Source: Pseudoduganella umbonata
Lineage (GTDB): Bacteria; Pseudomonadota; Gammaproteobacteria; Burkholderiales; Burkholderiaceae_D
Direction of reading: 5' to 3'
Length of the DNA stretch: 64,000 nt
Assembly: GCF_014192225.1 (NCBI RefSeq)
Contig: NZ_JACHXS010000016.1
Coordinates: forward strand, 80,054-144,053
Part shown: positions 53,019 through 61,960 of the stretch, in pieces
How the letters are laid out: every line of letters starts with the position of its first letter
Numbering within the stretch: the first letter of the stretch is position 1
Position numbers and translations under genes: made by a program
The notes under the pieces: generated by a model
Told to the model about the DNA's origin: nothing
Databases searched by the model: none
The model's input: only the letters and a program-made list of their open reading frames with translations

Positions 53019-54732
53019 TGTTGCCTATCCATGCCTTGATGACGTTGGCGACGATGCGCGGGTCCTCGGTGGCCAGTTTCTTCGCCAGCGCCAGGTTGTC
53101 GCGGTACGTGCGCGCCGTGCTTTCTTCCATTGCCGCCAGTTCCTGGGCGCGGATCTCTTCTTCCGTCGGCCCGGCGGGTTCCTCGACGATCTCTTCCTCG
53201 GGCTCGGGTTCGGGCGCGTTGATTTCGTCGATCTTCTTGAATACCGGCCGCATCATCGGACGCACCACGCGCAGCAGGATGTACAGCAGGATCAGGGCCA
53301 CGATCGCGAACTTGGCGATCTCGGCCGCCAGCGGCAGGTTCGCCGGGTCGCGCCACCAGTCGAGCACGGGGTCGGCCGGCTTGTCGATGCCGTCGAACGG
53401 CACGTTGGCCACGCTGACGGAATCGCCGCGGTCCTGGTTGAAGCCCATCGCCTCGCGCACCAGGCTGTTGATCTTGGCCATCTCCTCGGCGCTGAGCGGG
53501 CGCACGGTCACCTTGCCGTCCGGGCCGACGATGCGGCGGTAGTTGACGACCACACCCACCGTCATCCGCTTCAGGCCGGCAATGGCCTTCTGCTCGTAGC
53601 GCACGGTCTTGTCGACTTCGTAGTTCGTGGTCGATTCCTTGTGGCCCGGCAGCGTGCCGGGCGCGCCGGCCCCGGCGGGAACGGTGCCCGGCGGCGCTGC
53701 CTCGTCGGGCGGCGTGGTGGTCAGCGGCGCGGTCGCGGTGCCGGGCGGCTGGTTCGACAGGGCGCCGGGTACGCCGTTGGGGTTGGCATTCTGGTTGCCC
53801 GTCGTTTCGCTGCTTTGCTGGCTGCGGATCGCCGACGGTGCCGGTGCCGAGTTCGGCTTGTACGATTCGGCGGCCTGCTCGACGGCGGAAAAGTCCACGT
53901 CGGCCACCGCTTCGGCGCGCACGTTCTGGTCGCCGACGATCGGTTTGACGATGTTCTCGACCTGCTTGATGATCTGGTTCTGCAGTTCCTGCACGTATTT
54001 CAGCTGCGTCGCATCGAGGCTCTTGATGGCCGTGTTGCTGTCCTTGTTCTGGTTCGACAGCAGGTTGCCCTGCTGGTCGACGACCGTCACGTTGGCCGGC
54101 GCCAAGTCCGGCACGCTGGAGGCGACCAGGTGCACGATGGCGCTGACCTGGCCGGGATCGATCGAACGGTTCGGGTGCAGCGTCAGCACCACCGAGGCGG
54201 TCGGATGCTGCTGTTCGCGCACGAACACGGAAGGCTTCGGCATCGCCAGGTGCACGCGCGCCGCCTGCACGCTGCCCAGCGATTCGACGGATTTGGCCAG
54301 CTCGCCTTCCAGCGCGCGCTGGTAATTGACCTGTTCGAGGAATTGGGAGATGCCCAGCTTCTGGTTTTCCATCAGCTCGAAGCCGACATTGCCGCCTTTC
54401 GGCAAGCCCTGGGAGGCCAGGCGCAGGCGCGTGGCGGCCACCTGTTCCTCGGGAATCAGGATCGCATTGCCGCCTTCGCTGAACTTGTAAGGCACCTGCA
54501 TCTGGTCCAGCGCGGCCGTGATGGCGCCGCCGTCGCGGTCCGAGTAATTGGCGAACAGCACGCGGTATTCGGGCTGGGTCTGCCACATCCACACCATCGC
54601 GATCACCGCCAGCACCGCGGCCACGGCGGCGCCGCGGATGATGTTCTTGCCCAGTGGGGTCTTGTAGAACGGTGGACGCGCGTCGCCGGCGGCGTTGGCG
54701 TCGAGGTCGAGTTGTTCGGCAGCTGCGGCCAT
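53011..54732 (-). CDS. fliF: Flagellar MS-ring protein FliF
   Basis: 573 residues. Two membrane segments (about 32-52 and 475-495) enclose the periplasmic ring-building motifs (LFANYSDRDGGAITAALDQM, then IPEEQVAATRLRLASQGLPK). The cytoplasmic C-terminus AIKAWIGNND-like (IVANVIKAWIG) binds FliG. First gene of the leftward operon fliF to fliR, divergent from fliE. Confidence 0.97.
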   Translation of the reverse strand: MAAAAEQLDLDANAAGDARPPFYKTPLGKNIIRGAAVAAVLAVIAMVWMWQTQPEYRVLFANYSDRDGGAITAALDQMQVPYKFSEGGNAILIPEEQVAATRLRLASQGLPKGGNVGFELMENQKLGISQFLEQVNYQRALEGELAKSVESLGSVQAARVHLAMPKPSVFVREQQHPTASVVLTLHPNRSIDPGQVSAIVHLVASSVPDLAPANVTVVDQQGNLLSNQNKDSNTAIKSLDATQLKYVQELQNQIIKQVENIVKPIVGDQNVRAEAVADVDFSAVEQAAESYKPNSAPAPSAIRSQQSSETTGNQNANPNGVPGALSNQPPGTATAPLTTTPPDEAAPPGTVPAGAGAPGTLPGHKESTTNYEVDKTVRYEQKAIAGLKRMTVGVVVNYRRIVGPDGKVTVRPLSAEEMAKINSLVREAMGFNQDRGDSVSVANVPFDGIDKPADPVLDWWRDPANLPLAAEIAKFAIVALILLYILLRVVRPMMRPVFKKIDEINAPEPEPEEEIVEEPAGPTEEEIRAQELAAMEESTARTYRDNLALAKKLATEDPRIVANVIKAWIGNND

Positions 54733-55006
54733 GGATGAATTCCGGGAACGTTGAGTTGGGCAGCCCGGACAGGGCGGGCGTGATGCGAATTATGGGTGCG
54801 CGCCCGGCCTTTCGATCCCCCGAACAGAAGCCGGTTTCCCGGCCTGCTTCGGCGCCGCCGCTGGTATGCCGGCTGATATTCTGCGAGGGTAGAAAAGGGA
54901 CTGGCACGCTGCCGGTGCCCGAATGCATATTGTAGCGCGGCAATGTTTACTCTGCGTGGATTTGTTCCGCTACAGCAACAGCCCAAGTCATCAAGCGGAG
55001 TCCACC

Positions 55007-55348
55007 ATGCGCACAGGCGGTATCGACAGCAGCCAGATCCAGTCCATGATCGCCCAGCTGAAGGCGGCCGCCACGCGTCCGCAAGCCGCACCGCCGGTCG
55101 TGCAGACCGAGCAGCCGGCCACCAAGGTCGATTTTTCCAACGCCTTGAAAGGCGCACTCGATTCCGTGGCGGAAAGCCAGAACAAGGCGCAGGACATGTC
55201 GAAGCGGTTCCAGCTCGGCGACGATTCGGTGAACCTGTCGGACGTGATGATCCAGATGCAGAAAGCCAGCATCAACTTCCAGGCCACCGTCCAGGTGCGC
55301 AACAAGCTGGTGCAGGCTTATACCGACATCATGAACATGCAGGTGTGA
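55007..55348 (+). CDS. fliE: Flagellar hook-basal body protein FliE
   Basis: 113 residues from ATG 55007 (GCGGAG 6 nt upstream); an earlier start at 54923 is rejected. Junction between MS ring and rod. Conserved FSNALKGALDSVAESQNKAQ and the C-terminal MQKASINFQATVQVRNKLVQ motif ending YTDIMNMQV. Single-gene unit divergent from fliF and closed by family B palindromes. Confidence 0.95.
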   Translation: MRTGGIDSSQIQSMIAQLKAAATRPQAAPPVVQTEQPATKVDFSNALKGALDSVAESQNKAQDMSKRFQLGDDSVNLSDVMIQMQKASINFQATVQVRNKLVQAYTDIMNMQV

Positions 55349-55349
55349 A

Positions 55350-55432
55350 ATGTTTCCTGAAAAATGGGGACGGACCCCATTTTTCGAGCAATGTTTCCTG
55401 AAAAATGGGGTACGTCCCCATTTTTTAAGCAA
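55350..55432. repeat. Two family B palindromes after fliE
   Basis: Hairpins AAAAATGGGG-ACGGA-CCCCATTTTT type at 55360-55384 and TGGGG-TACGT-CCCCA with T-run at 55401-55426, each preceded by TGTTTCCTG. They separate the convergent fliE and ycgR genes and look like bidirectional terminators. Confidence 0.88.
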
Positions 55433-55441
55433 CTTTTGCGA

Positions 55442-56200
55442 TCAGCCCAGTCCGGCGATGCGGGCGTTGCGCTCGCGTTCCAGCTTGGTGATGTAGCGCT
55501 GCACGGCGGCGGCGGCGCCGCGGCCCATGTCGGTGAACTGGCAGCCGAGGCGGCGGTTGGTGTTGTTGTTGAGCAGCGTCATGTCGAGCATGTTGCGGAT
55601 CTGCAGGCCCGTGGTGACATTGCCCAGGTCCGGCAATTCGATGCGGCATTCCGCATAATCGCGGCCGATCGTGTCGCCCAGTACGAACTGGTTGTCGAGG
55701 ATGGCGATGCCGCCCACGCTGATGTCGGCCAGCGGGAAGACGCCGACGCCGCCGCCCAGCTCGGGCGGCAACGGGATCGAGACGCGCACCGGGTTCGTCA
55801 GCGGTGTCGCCATCCGGTAGTACTCGCGCCGCTGCAGCCGGATCAGGCTGGCGGGAACGCCCATTTTCAGCGCCGGCTTGCCGTCGTGCAGCGATGCCTG
55901 CAAATGATCGGTGCCGAAGAAGATGCGGATCTTGTCGAGCGAGGTTTCAAACGAAACGTCGCCGCTGAGCAGGGCGCGCTCGTAATCGGGGTCGAGCGGG
56001 CGGTCGACCAGCACGGTGCCGGTATCGCCGTCGACATCGAGGATCGACGTGGTGTACACGGCACCGCCGTCGCGCGCGGCCACGCGCACTTCCTGTTTCT
56101 TGTCAGAGATTGCGCGTAGCAGCGCGATGATTTCACGGCGCGATCCTACCTCGAAATCGTGCCAGTTTTCGGTATCCGTGTCCGCAATGAAGGGTTGCAT
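55442..56200 (-). CDS. ycgR: c-di-GMP-binding flagellar brake protein YcgR
   Basis: 252 residues. N-terminal YcgR domain (about 1-110), then a PilZ domain with the c-di-GMP motifs RLQRREYYR (RxxxR) and DISVGGI (DxSxxG). On binding c-di-GMP it slows the motor by contacting FliG/MotA. It overlaps the fhlB stop by one base, so it is co-transcribed with the late flagellar block. Confidence 0.93.
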   Translation of the reverse strand: MQPFIADTDTENWHDFEVGSRREIIALLRAISDKKQEVRVAARDGGAVYTTSILDVDGDTGTVLVDRPLDPDYERALLSGDVSFETSLDKIRIFFGTDHLQASLHDGKPALKMGVPASLIRLQRREYYRMATPLTNPVRVSIPLPPELGGGVGVFPLADISVGGIAILDNQFVLGDTIGRDYAECRIELPDLGNVTTGLQIRNMLDMTLLNNNTNRRLGCQFTDMGRGAAAAVQRYITKLERERNARIAGLG

Positions 56201-56556
56201 CAGGGTTCGCCAGAGGTAGATGTGGAAGGGGGGAGGACAGCTTCGGTATCGGGTGCGGGCGGTGGCGCCGTGCCGGATTTTTTTGCTGCTTCGATATGAT
56301 AAAGCCAGGCCAATAGTTCCGCAATGACACGGTAGAGCGCGGGCGGAATCTGCCGGTCGAGATCGATGTCCATCAGCAGCGACACGAGTTCCTTCGACTC
56401 GTGCACGTAGACACCCGCTTCGGCCGCCACGGCGATGATCTGCTCCGCCACCAGCCCGCGTCCCTTGGCGACCACCTTCGGCGCCCCCGAGCCGTCGCGA
56501 TAGGCGAGGGCGGCGGCACTGTTCAGCGGGCGCTTGGTGCCCTCGTCACGCCGCAT
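56200..56556 (-). CDS. fhlB: FlhB C-terminal-domain-like protein FhlB
   Basis: 118 residues from ATG 56556, with GGAAGGA 7 nt upstream. It matches only the cytoplasmic domain of FlhB (ALAYRDGSGAPKVVAKGRG, SLLMDIDLDRQIPPALYRVI). The NPTH autocleavage site is missing: FlhB reads NPTHYAVALKY where this protein has SAAALAY. Such FhlB proteins can partly stand in for the FlhB C-domain. Overlaps the second fliK-like gene by 11 nt. Confidence 0.88.
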   Translation of the reverse strand: MRRDEGTKRPLNSAAALAYRDGSGAPKVVAKGRGLVAEQIIAVAAEAGVYVHESKELVSLLMDIDLDRQIPPALYRVIAELLAWLYHIEAAKKSGTAPPPAPDTEAVLPPSTSTSGEP

Positions 56557-57742
56557 CGGCATTTCCTTCCGGCGCCGCGACCGCCCCGGCCGCATTTCCC
56601 GCCACGCCTGCTTGCGTGCCCGTTTCCTTTTCCGCATCGGCACCGATCGACAGCGACGACAGCGGCGTTCCGGCCGCCTCCAGTGCCCGCTGCAGCATAC
56701 CGGACCACGCGCGCAGGTCGTCCGCCGACTCCTCGGTACCGGATTGCAGGGTCACATGCACCTGGTCGCCGACCAGTGTGACACTGGCCGCCACATTGCC
56801 CAGCAGCGGCAGCGAGAAGCGCGCGCCGCTGCGCCACACCGGCTGCCCGTCGGCCTCGTCGCGGCCGCCGCGCGAACGGCCGTCGTTCTCCTCGCGTTCC
56901 ACCTCCCACTGCATCTTCTGGCCAGGCCACGCTTCGCCATGCCATTGCACCTTGCCCTGTTCCTGCGCGTGCAGCTGCAGGTTGATCATCTGTGCGGCGG
57001 ACAGGTCGGGACCGCCCATCGCGCGCGCCAGCGCCTCGGAAGATCCCTGCTGCGTCATCCGCTGCATCTGCGGTTCGCGCGCCAGTTCCTGCAGGCTGCG
57101 CTTGCCTTCGGCCCATTCGGCCACGTGAGATTCATAGAACAGGCCGGATTCGCCCAGCACATTTTTCAGGGCCGTTTCGACCCGTGCGGGATCGGGCGCC
57201 CCGGCGGCCGCCAGCGGATGCTTGCCATGGATCGTTACCGGCGCACCGGGCGCCGTGTAGGCCTGCGTCAGCGCACTGGCGATTGCGCGCGCGGCGGGAC
57301 TCAGCGTGGCTTGCGCGGAAGTATGGTCGAGAGTGGGGAGCTGGTCGGCGGCGATCAGCGGCGCCTTGTTCAGCAGCACCGCGGCGGCGCTCATCGGGCG
57401 GGAGGATGCGGCGGACGCTCCGCCCGGCGGGGTGTACACGGTGGCGGGCTGGGCCTGTTCGGTCCCCACCTGCAGCAGCGGCCTGGGGTGCGCGGCCACG
57501 ACGTTCAGCGCCACCTGGGCGCCTACCTGCGTACCGCCGGGCAGCATCATGCGCGCATTGGTGTCCGCCACGCGCACCAGGTAGCTGCCGTCGGGGATCT
57601 TCGCCAGCACTTCGCCGGGCACGGTCTTGCCCACCATCGGCGCCAGTGCGCGCTGGAACGCGGCCTGCCGCGGATCGGCGGCCGGCTGGCCGCCACCGGG
57701 TACCAGGGGCCGCAGCCCGGCAGAATCGAGCCGCGTCTGCAC
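56546..57742 (-). CDS. Second FliK-like hook-length control family protein
   Basis: 398 residues. The C-terminal Flg_hook-like domain (about 235-350, FSLPLLGNVAASVTLVGDQV, DLRAWSGMLQRALEAAGTPL) is recognisable. The N-terminal part is unlike the fliK at 47850 but begins with an ordered block (MVGKTVPGEVLAKIPDGSYL). Placed directly before fhlB with overlapping codons, like the FliK/FhlB-type pairs seen in other bacteria (ylqG-ylqH in Bacillus). May modulate the export switch; role unproven. Confidence 0.8.
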   Translation of the reverse strand: MQTRLDSAGLRPLVPGGGQPAADPRQAAFQRALAPMVGKTVPGEVLAKIPDGSYLVRVADTNARMMLPGGTQVGAQVALNVVAAHPRPLLQVGTEQAQPATVYTPPGGASAASSRPMSAAAVLLNKAPLIAADQLPTLDHTSAQATLSPAARAIASALTQAYTAPGAPVTIHGKHPLAAAGAPDPARVETALKNVLGESGLFYESHVAEWAEGKRSLQELAREPQMQRMTQQGSSEALARAMGGPDLSAAQMINLQLHAQEQGKVQWHGEAWPGQKMQWEVEREENDGRSRGGRDEADGQPVWRSGARFSLPLLGNVAASVTLVGDQVHVTLQSGTEESADDLRAWSGMLQRALEAAGTPLSSLSIGADAEKETGTQAGVAGNAAGAVAAPEGNADAA

Positions 57743-57782
57743 TGCTTGTCGCTCCGTTTACCGGTTTATCGCATGGGGCGGC

Positions 57783-58115
57783 TTACACGCCGCCATAGGC
57801 ATTGACCAGGCGCCGCTCCGTGCCGGCGCTGTTGATCAGCCGGGACAGTTGCGCCATCCATGGCGTGATCAGGTCGCGCACCTTGCGGTCGTCTTCCAGC
57901 ATCTGCTTGATCAGCGTGGCCTTGCGCGTGCGCTGCTCGCCTTCCAGGCGCACCATGCCCTCGTTGACCTTCAGCACGGCCACGTGCGCGTTCATGCGCT
58001 GTTCCAGGTCCTGCAGGTGTTCCCAGTCGGAAGCGTTGGCGGCCGCCACCATCTGGTTGGTCAGTTCGCTCATTGCCGCATACACGGACAGCACGTCATG
58101 ATTGGTCATCGTCAT
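57783..58115 (-). CDS. fliT: Flagellar chaperone/regulator FliT
   Basis: 110 residues from ATG 58115 (MTMTNHDVLSVYAAMSELTN); a longer frame is rejected. All-helical FliT family, export chaperone for FliD and in enterics an FlhDC antagonist. Order fliD-fliS-fliT is the usual operon. LINSAGTERRLVNAYGGV is the C-terminal end. Confidence 0.85.
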   Translation of the reverse strand: MTMTNHDVLSVYAAMSELTNQMVAAANASDWEHLQDLEQRMNAHVAVLKVNEGMVRLEGEQRTRKATLIKQMLEDDRKVRDLITPWMAQLSRLINSAGTERRLVNAYGGV

Positions 58116-58174
58116 CGTTTGTAAATCCTGGAAACGGGAAAAGTCCTGCTTGTTTTTATGCTGTTTGTTCTTGC

Positions 58175-58615
58175 TTACTGCCGGTGGTTGGCCACCGGGG
58201 TGCCACCGGCCGGGGCGCCGCCGGCGTCCTCGCCGATCTGCTTCCACGTATCGCGCAGGTCCGTCAGCAGGCCGCGCACCTCGTCCAGGATCTCGACCTG
58301 GTTCTGCAGGTTGGCCGTCAGCAGGCGCGAGCTCATGTATTCGTACAGCGCATCGAGGTTCCTGGCGATCTCGCCGCCCACTTCCTTGTCCAGGCTGGCC
58401 TTCAGGCCGTTGTCGATGATCTGGATCGCGTGCGAAATGGCCTTGCCTTTCGCTTCGATATTGCCGGCCTTCATATGCGTGGTGGCGTTGATCACCGCGA
58501 GCACGGCGCCGTCGTACAGCATCGTGATCAGCTTGTGCGGCGAGGCCGCGGCGACGCCGGTTTCCAGGCCGACCTTGGCGTACGCATTGACGCCGCGTTG
58601 GGGGCTTCCGAACAT
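58175..58615 (-). CDS. fliS: Flagellin export chaperone FliS
   Basis: 146 residues from ATG 58615 (GAGGAG upstream). Family motifs AYAKVGLETGVAAASPHKLI and MLYDGAVLAVINA. Binds the C-terminus of flagellin to prevent early polymerisation. A Gly/Pro-rich tail of about 15 residues extends beyond the usual end. Between fliD and fliT. Confidence 0.94.
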   Translation of the reverse strand: MFGSPQRGVNAYAKVGLETGVAAASPHKLITMLYDGAVLAVINATTHMKAGNIEAKGKAISHAIQIIDNGLKASLDKEVGGEIARNLDALYEYMSSRLLTANLQNQVEILDEVRGLLTDLRDTWKQIGEDAGGAPAGGTPVANHRQ

Positions 58616-58641
58616 AATGTTCTCCTCGTTCCTTGTTGCGA

Positions 58642-61284
58642 TCAGCTGTTGGCGGCCAGGGCCGACAACTGCTGGGTCAGATAATTCGATGTCGTCTGCA
58701 TGTTCGCCAGCATCACGTCCAGCGCGGCGTACTGCTTGCGGTAGCGGGCTTCGATGCCGGCCAGCTTGTCCGTGAACGCGTCGCTCTGCTTCTGGACATT
58801 CTTGATCGACTGGTTGATGCCGTCCGTGCGGCTGGTGATCTGGCCGGTCTTGCTCAGCATCTGGGTGGCCAGGTTGTTCATCTGGTAGGCATAGCCCTGC
58901 GAGAAGCTGACGGTGCCGCGCGAACCGGTGGTGCCGCCGGTAATCTCGATCTTCAGGCCTTCGGCATCCGTACCCGCCTTGCCTGTCATGGTTTGCCCCG
59001 ATCCGGTCACCGGATGACCGCCGAGCGTGCCTTCCACGTCCAGTCCGGCCACCGCCGTGCTGCCGCCAAACAGGCTGTCGGTGGTGGTGCCGGTGCCCGA
59101 CGCCAGGGCGATATTCGAGGTCGATCCGTACTTCGCCGACGACACGACGAGCTTGCCGTCGGCGTCGATCGAAGCCGTTATGGAATTGCCTGCACTGGAA
59201 AACGCCGTGGTGCCGTTGATCGACGACTGCACCACCTTGGCCAGCTCGGCCGGGGTATAGGTACCGGCCGGGATCGTGACCATGGCCATGTTCTTGCTGC
59301 TGCTGGGCTTGGTGTCGTTCAGCGTGACCGCCCACGAGGTGTTGGCCGCGATGGTGGTGCTGGCCGGCACTGCCGCGCCGGTCGTCAGCTCGCCCTGGGT
59401 CGCCATTTGCGTGATGTTCAGGTCATACGTGCCAGGCTTGGTGGCGGCACTGGAGCTGGTGAACGCAACCTGGTTGTCGGTGGTCTTGCCGACCGCGCCG
59501 AACAGCGTGCCGATATCGGCGAAATTGGTGTCGATGGCCTTCTGGAACTTGGTCGAATCGAGTGCCAGCGTGCCATCCTTCGTGAAACCGATGCCCACGT
59601 CGCTCAGGCTGCTGAACGCACCCGAGATGCCGGTGATGTTCGAAGTCAGCATGCGGCGCATCTGCGACTGGACCGACTGCGCCGTCGAATCGCCCTGCAA
59701 TGCACCGGCCGACTTGGTATCGGCGTTATACCCCGTCAGCTTTTTCAGCGTGCCGCTGAGGTCGTTGTACGCCTTGACGAAGGCTTCGACATTGGTCTTC
59801 ACCTGTGCCGTGTTGCGGCTGACCGCCAGCGTGCTGGCGCCGATCTGGTTCACGGTCAGGCTCACGCCCTGGATCGCCTCGCCGACATTGTTCGATTTGC
59901 TGGTGACGGCAATGCCGTTGACCGTCAGCTTGGTATCCTGCGCGGCGGAAGTCTGTGACATCTTCTGCTCGCCGGCCGGATCGTAGGCCAGCAGGTTGGC
60001 CAGCGCGGCATCGGGCGGATCGGTGTCGGTCCCCGACAGCGAAATCTTCATCGACGAGTTGGCACCGGTGGCATTCGACGTGAACACCAGGTGGTAAGGC
60101 GTGCTGCTGCCGTCCGACACAATGGTGGCGGTCACGCCCAGGCCGGCCTTGTTGACGGCGTCGCGAATGCCTTCCAGCGAGTTGTTGGTGGAGTCGATCG
60201 TGACCGTGCCGGATGCCACGTTGGCATCCTGCGAGAAGCCGCCGCCGAGGTATGTGCCGCCGGTGCCGGCCGTGAGGCCGGCCGCAGCCGGATTGCTGCC
60301 GGCGATCGTGATCGGGCTGGCGTCCGTGGAGCTCAGCGAAACGCCGCTGGAAGCGGTAACGCTGGAGCCGGCGTTGACGGCGCCGGCGAGCTTGCCGATG
60401 CCGCCCTGGGCGTCGCCCGTTACCACTTCCTCGATTGCGAGGTTCGAGCCATCGGCGCGCGTGAAGGTCAGGTCGCCGTTTTCAACGCTGCCCGTGAAGG
60501 TAATGCCGGCGTTCGTCAGTGCCGTCAGCGCGGTGCTCGGCCCGGCCAGCGTCGCGTCGATCGATGCGAAGGTGACGCCGCTCTCGTTCTCGCCGAGGGC
60601 GGCGATCTCGATGCCGCCGACCTTCAGCGCATAGGTCCCGGACGTGGTGGACACGTCGCCGAAGACCTTGAACAGCGTGCCGTCCGTCGCGGTAGCCGTG
60701 GCGGTGGCGGTGACACCCGTCGTCGTGCTTTTCGCGTTGATGGCTTCGGCCAGTGCGCGGGCGCTGCTGGTAGTGCTGTCGGTGGCGATCGCGGTGCCGT
60801 TGATCGTCAGCGACCCGTTGCTGATGCCGTTCGTGGCGACAGCGCCGGTCAGCGCGGTGCCAGCCTGGCCATAATTGCCGCTGACGGTGCCGAACTGGAA
60901 CGACAGCGTGGTCTTGCCGCCGAGACCGATCGCGGATTTGTTGCTGGTGATGCCCGGCGTCGTCAGCGTTTGCGCCTGGGCCAGCTGCGTGACATTGACC
61001 TTGTAGTTGCCGGCCACGGCCTTCGACGTTGCCGAGGCAGTCATGACTTCGGGTTTGCTCGGCGTGGCGCTCAGCGCGTTGAAGTCGGACGCCTTGTTCA
61101 GGGCACCGAGCGATGACTGGAAGACGCCGATGGCGCCGGACAACGAACCATAGGCGGACAGCGTCGCCTGGTAGGACGCCTGCTTTTGCTGGAACTTGGC
61201 CAGCGGCTGCTGTTCGACAGCCATCAGCTGGGAAACGATGCTGCTGACGTCTAGTACGCCGCCGGATGCGGTGATGGTTGCCAC
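58642..61284 (-). CDS. fliD: Flagellar filament cap FliD (HAP2), oversized
   Basis: 880 residues, against about 450-680 in most relatives. The conserved ends are intact: N-terminal GGVLDVSSIVSQLMAVEQQP with SLSGAIGVFQSSLGALNKAS, and C-terminal IKNVQKQSDAFTDKLAGIEA followed by MLANMQTTSNYLTQQLSAL. The extra length is in the surface-exposed D2/D3 part (about residues 130-640), Thr/Ser/Gly/Ala-rich with repeated short beta motifs. Transcribed from a near-perfect sigma28 promoter 35 bp upstream. Confidence 0.94.
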   Translation of the reverse strand: MATITASGGVLDVSSIVSQLMAVEQQPLAKFQQKQASYQATLSAYGSLSGAIGVFQSSLGALNKASDFNALSATPSKPEVMTASATSKAVAGNYKVNVTQLAQAQTLTTPGITSNKSAIGLGGKTTLSFQFGTVSGNYGQAGTALTGAVATNGISNGSLTINGTAIATDSTTSSARALAEAINAKSTTTGVTATATATATDGTLFKVFGDVSTTSGTYALKVGGIEIAALGENESGVTFASIDATLAGPSTALTALTNAGITFTGSVENGDLTFTRADGSNLAIEEVVTGDAQGGIGKLAGAVNAGSSVTASSGVSLSSTDASPITIAGSNPAAAGLTAGTGGTYLGGGFSQDANVASGTVTIDSTNNSLEGIRDAVNKAGLGVTATIVSDGSSTPYHLVFTSNATGANSSMKISLSGTDTDPPDAALANLLAYDPAGEQKMSQTSAAQDTKLTVNGIAVTSKSNNVGEAIQGVSLTVNQIGASTLAVSRNTAQVKTNVEAFVKAYNDLSGTLKKLTGYNADTKSAGALQGDSTAQSVQSQMRRMLTSNITGISGAFSSLSDVGIGFTKDGTLALDSTKFQKAIDTNFADIGTLFGAVGKTTDNQVAFTSSSAATKPGTYDLNITQMATQGELTTGAAVPASTTIAANTSWAVTLNDTKPSSSKNMAMVTIPAGTYTPAELAKVVQSSINGTTAFSSAGNSITASIDADGKLVVSSAKYGSTSNIALASGTGTTTDSLFGGSTAVAGLDVEGTLGGHPVTGSGQTMTGKAGTDAEGLKIEITGGTTGSRGTVSFSQGYAYQMNNLATQMLSKTGQITSRTDGINQSIKNVQKQSDAFTDKLAGIEARYRKQYAALDVMLANMQTTSNYLTQQLSALAANS

Positions 61285-61318
61285 GGCTGTGCTCCTGAGA
61301 AAGCGATAATGTAGTTCA

Positions 61319-61345
61319 TTATCGGCAGAATCAAACGAGACTTGA
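61319..61345 (-). promoter_or_regulatory. Sigma28 (FliA) promoter of fliD-fliS-fliT
   Basis: On the minus strand: TCAAG, 14 bp, GCCGATAA. The -10 is an exact match to the FliA consensus. It starts transcription about 28 bp before the fliD ATG. Confidence 0.9.
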
Positions 61346-61404
61346 GAGGGGGAAATAAAGCCCAGTTTGCGCGATGCGTCCGATGGTAGCGCAATGGCAA
61401 CGGG

Positions 61405-61437
61405 GCCGACGCCCGTGTAGGCGCCGGCCCCGCTGTA
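61405..61437 (-). terminator. Possible terminator hairpin after flaG
   Basis: A GC-rich inverted repeat with arms CGGGGCCGacG... and its complement ...CGGCCCCG lies just past the flaG stop. It lacks a clear T-run, so intrinsic termination is uncertain. Confidence 0.4.
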
Positions 61438-61463
61438 CGGCGTGGCCGCAAGCCAGCCGCCAG

Positions 61464-61853
61464 TCAGGCTTGCTGGCGAATCAGCAGGCCGAAAGCCTTG
61501 TCGAGCGACTTGGCGATCTCCAGCGCTTCCTTAGTCGGCAGCTGCCGCACTACCTCCTTCGTCTCGCTGTCGATGACTTTGACGATGGTGCGCTTGCTGT
61601 CCTCGTCGATGGAAAACTCCAGGCTTTGCGCGTGGACCGAGGCATTGAGCTTGCTGACCGCGTCGTCCAGCGCGTCGGTCGAACCGTCGGTGCCGGGGAT
61701 CGTGGCAGCTGGCGGCGTCTCGTCCGTGGCGGTGGCGGTCGTAGCGGTAGTGGCTGCCGCTGCGGGTGCGCGGCTGGCTGCCGGCGGCGGCGCCTGGGCC
61801 GCGAAACTGTTCCCCGGCCGGATGGCGGCGAGGCCGAGCGGGTCGATTGTCAT
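61464..61853 (-). CDS. flaG: Flagellar protein FlaG
   Basis: 129 residues. Ala/Thr/Pro-rich N-terminal half and the conserved FlaG domain KLNASVHAQSLEFSIDEDSK, then TIVKVIDSETKEVVRQLP. Limits filament length in other bacteria. AGGAG lies 6 nt upstream of the ATG. It follows the fliC terminator, so it needs read-through or its own weak promoter. Confidence 0.92.
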   Translation of the reverse strand: MTIDPLGLAAIRPGNSFAAQAPPPAASRAPAAAATTATTATATDETPPAATIPGTDGSTDALDDAVSKLNASVHAQSLEFSIDEDSKRTIVKVIDSETKEVVRQLPTKEALEIAKSLDKAFGLLIRQQA

Positions 61854-61871
61854 GATGAACTCCTGGATGCG

Positions 61872-61906
61872 AAAAATTCCCCGGCTGGTTTGGACCAGAC
61901 GGGGAA
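61872..61906 (-). terminator. Intrinsic terminator of fliC
   Basis: On the minus strand TTCCCCG-t-CTGGT ... ACCAG-c-CGGGGAA folds into a 12-bp interrupted stem with a 4-nt loop and is followed by TTTTT (61872-61876). It lies 55 bp after the fliC stop. Confidence 0.85.
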
Positions 61907-61960
61907 CCGTTGAGTGACGGGTGAACCGGCGCGAAGCTTACCGGTTGCTACCTGCGCGAA

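Noticed and set aside
54902..54919. TGGCACG word upstream of fliE as a sigma54 site
   Set aside because: The distance from GG to the next GC is 12 instead of 10 bp.
58175..59335. 386-codon frame containing fliS
   Set aside because: The upstream part is out-of-frame sequence of fliD. The real fliS begins at 58615 behind GAGGAG.
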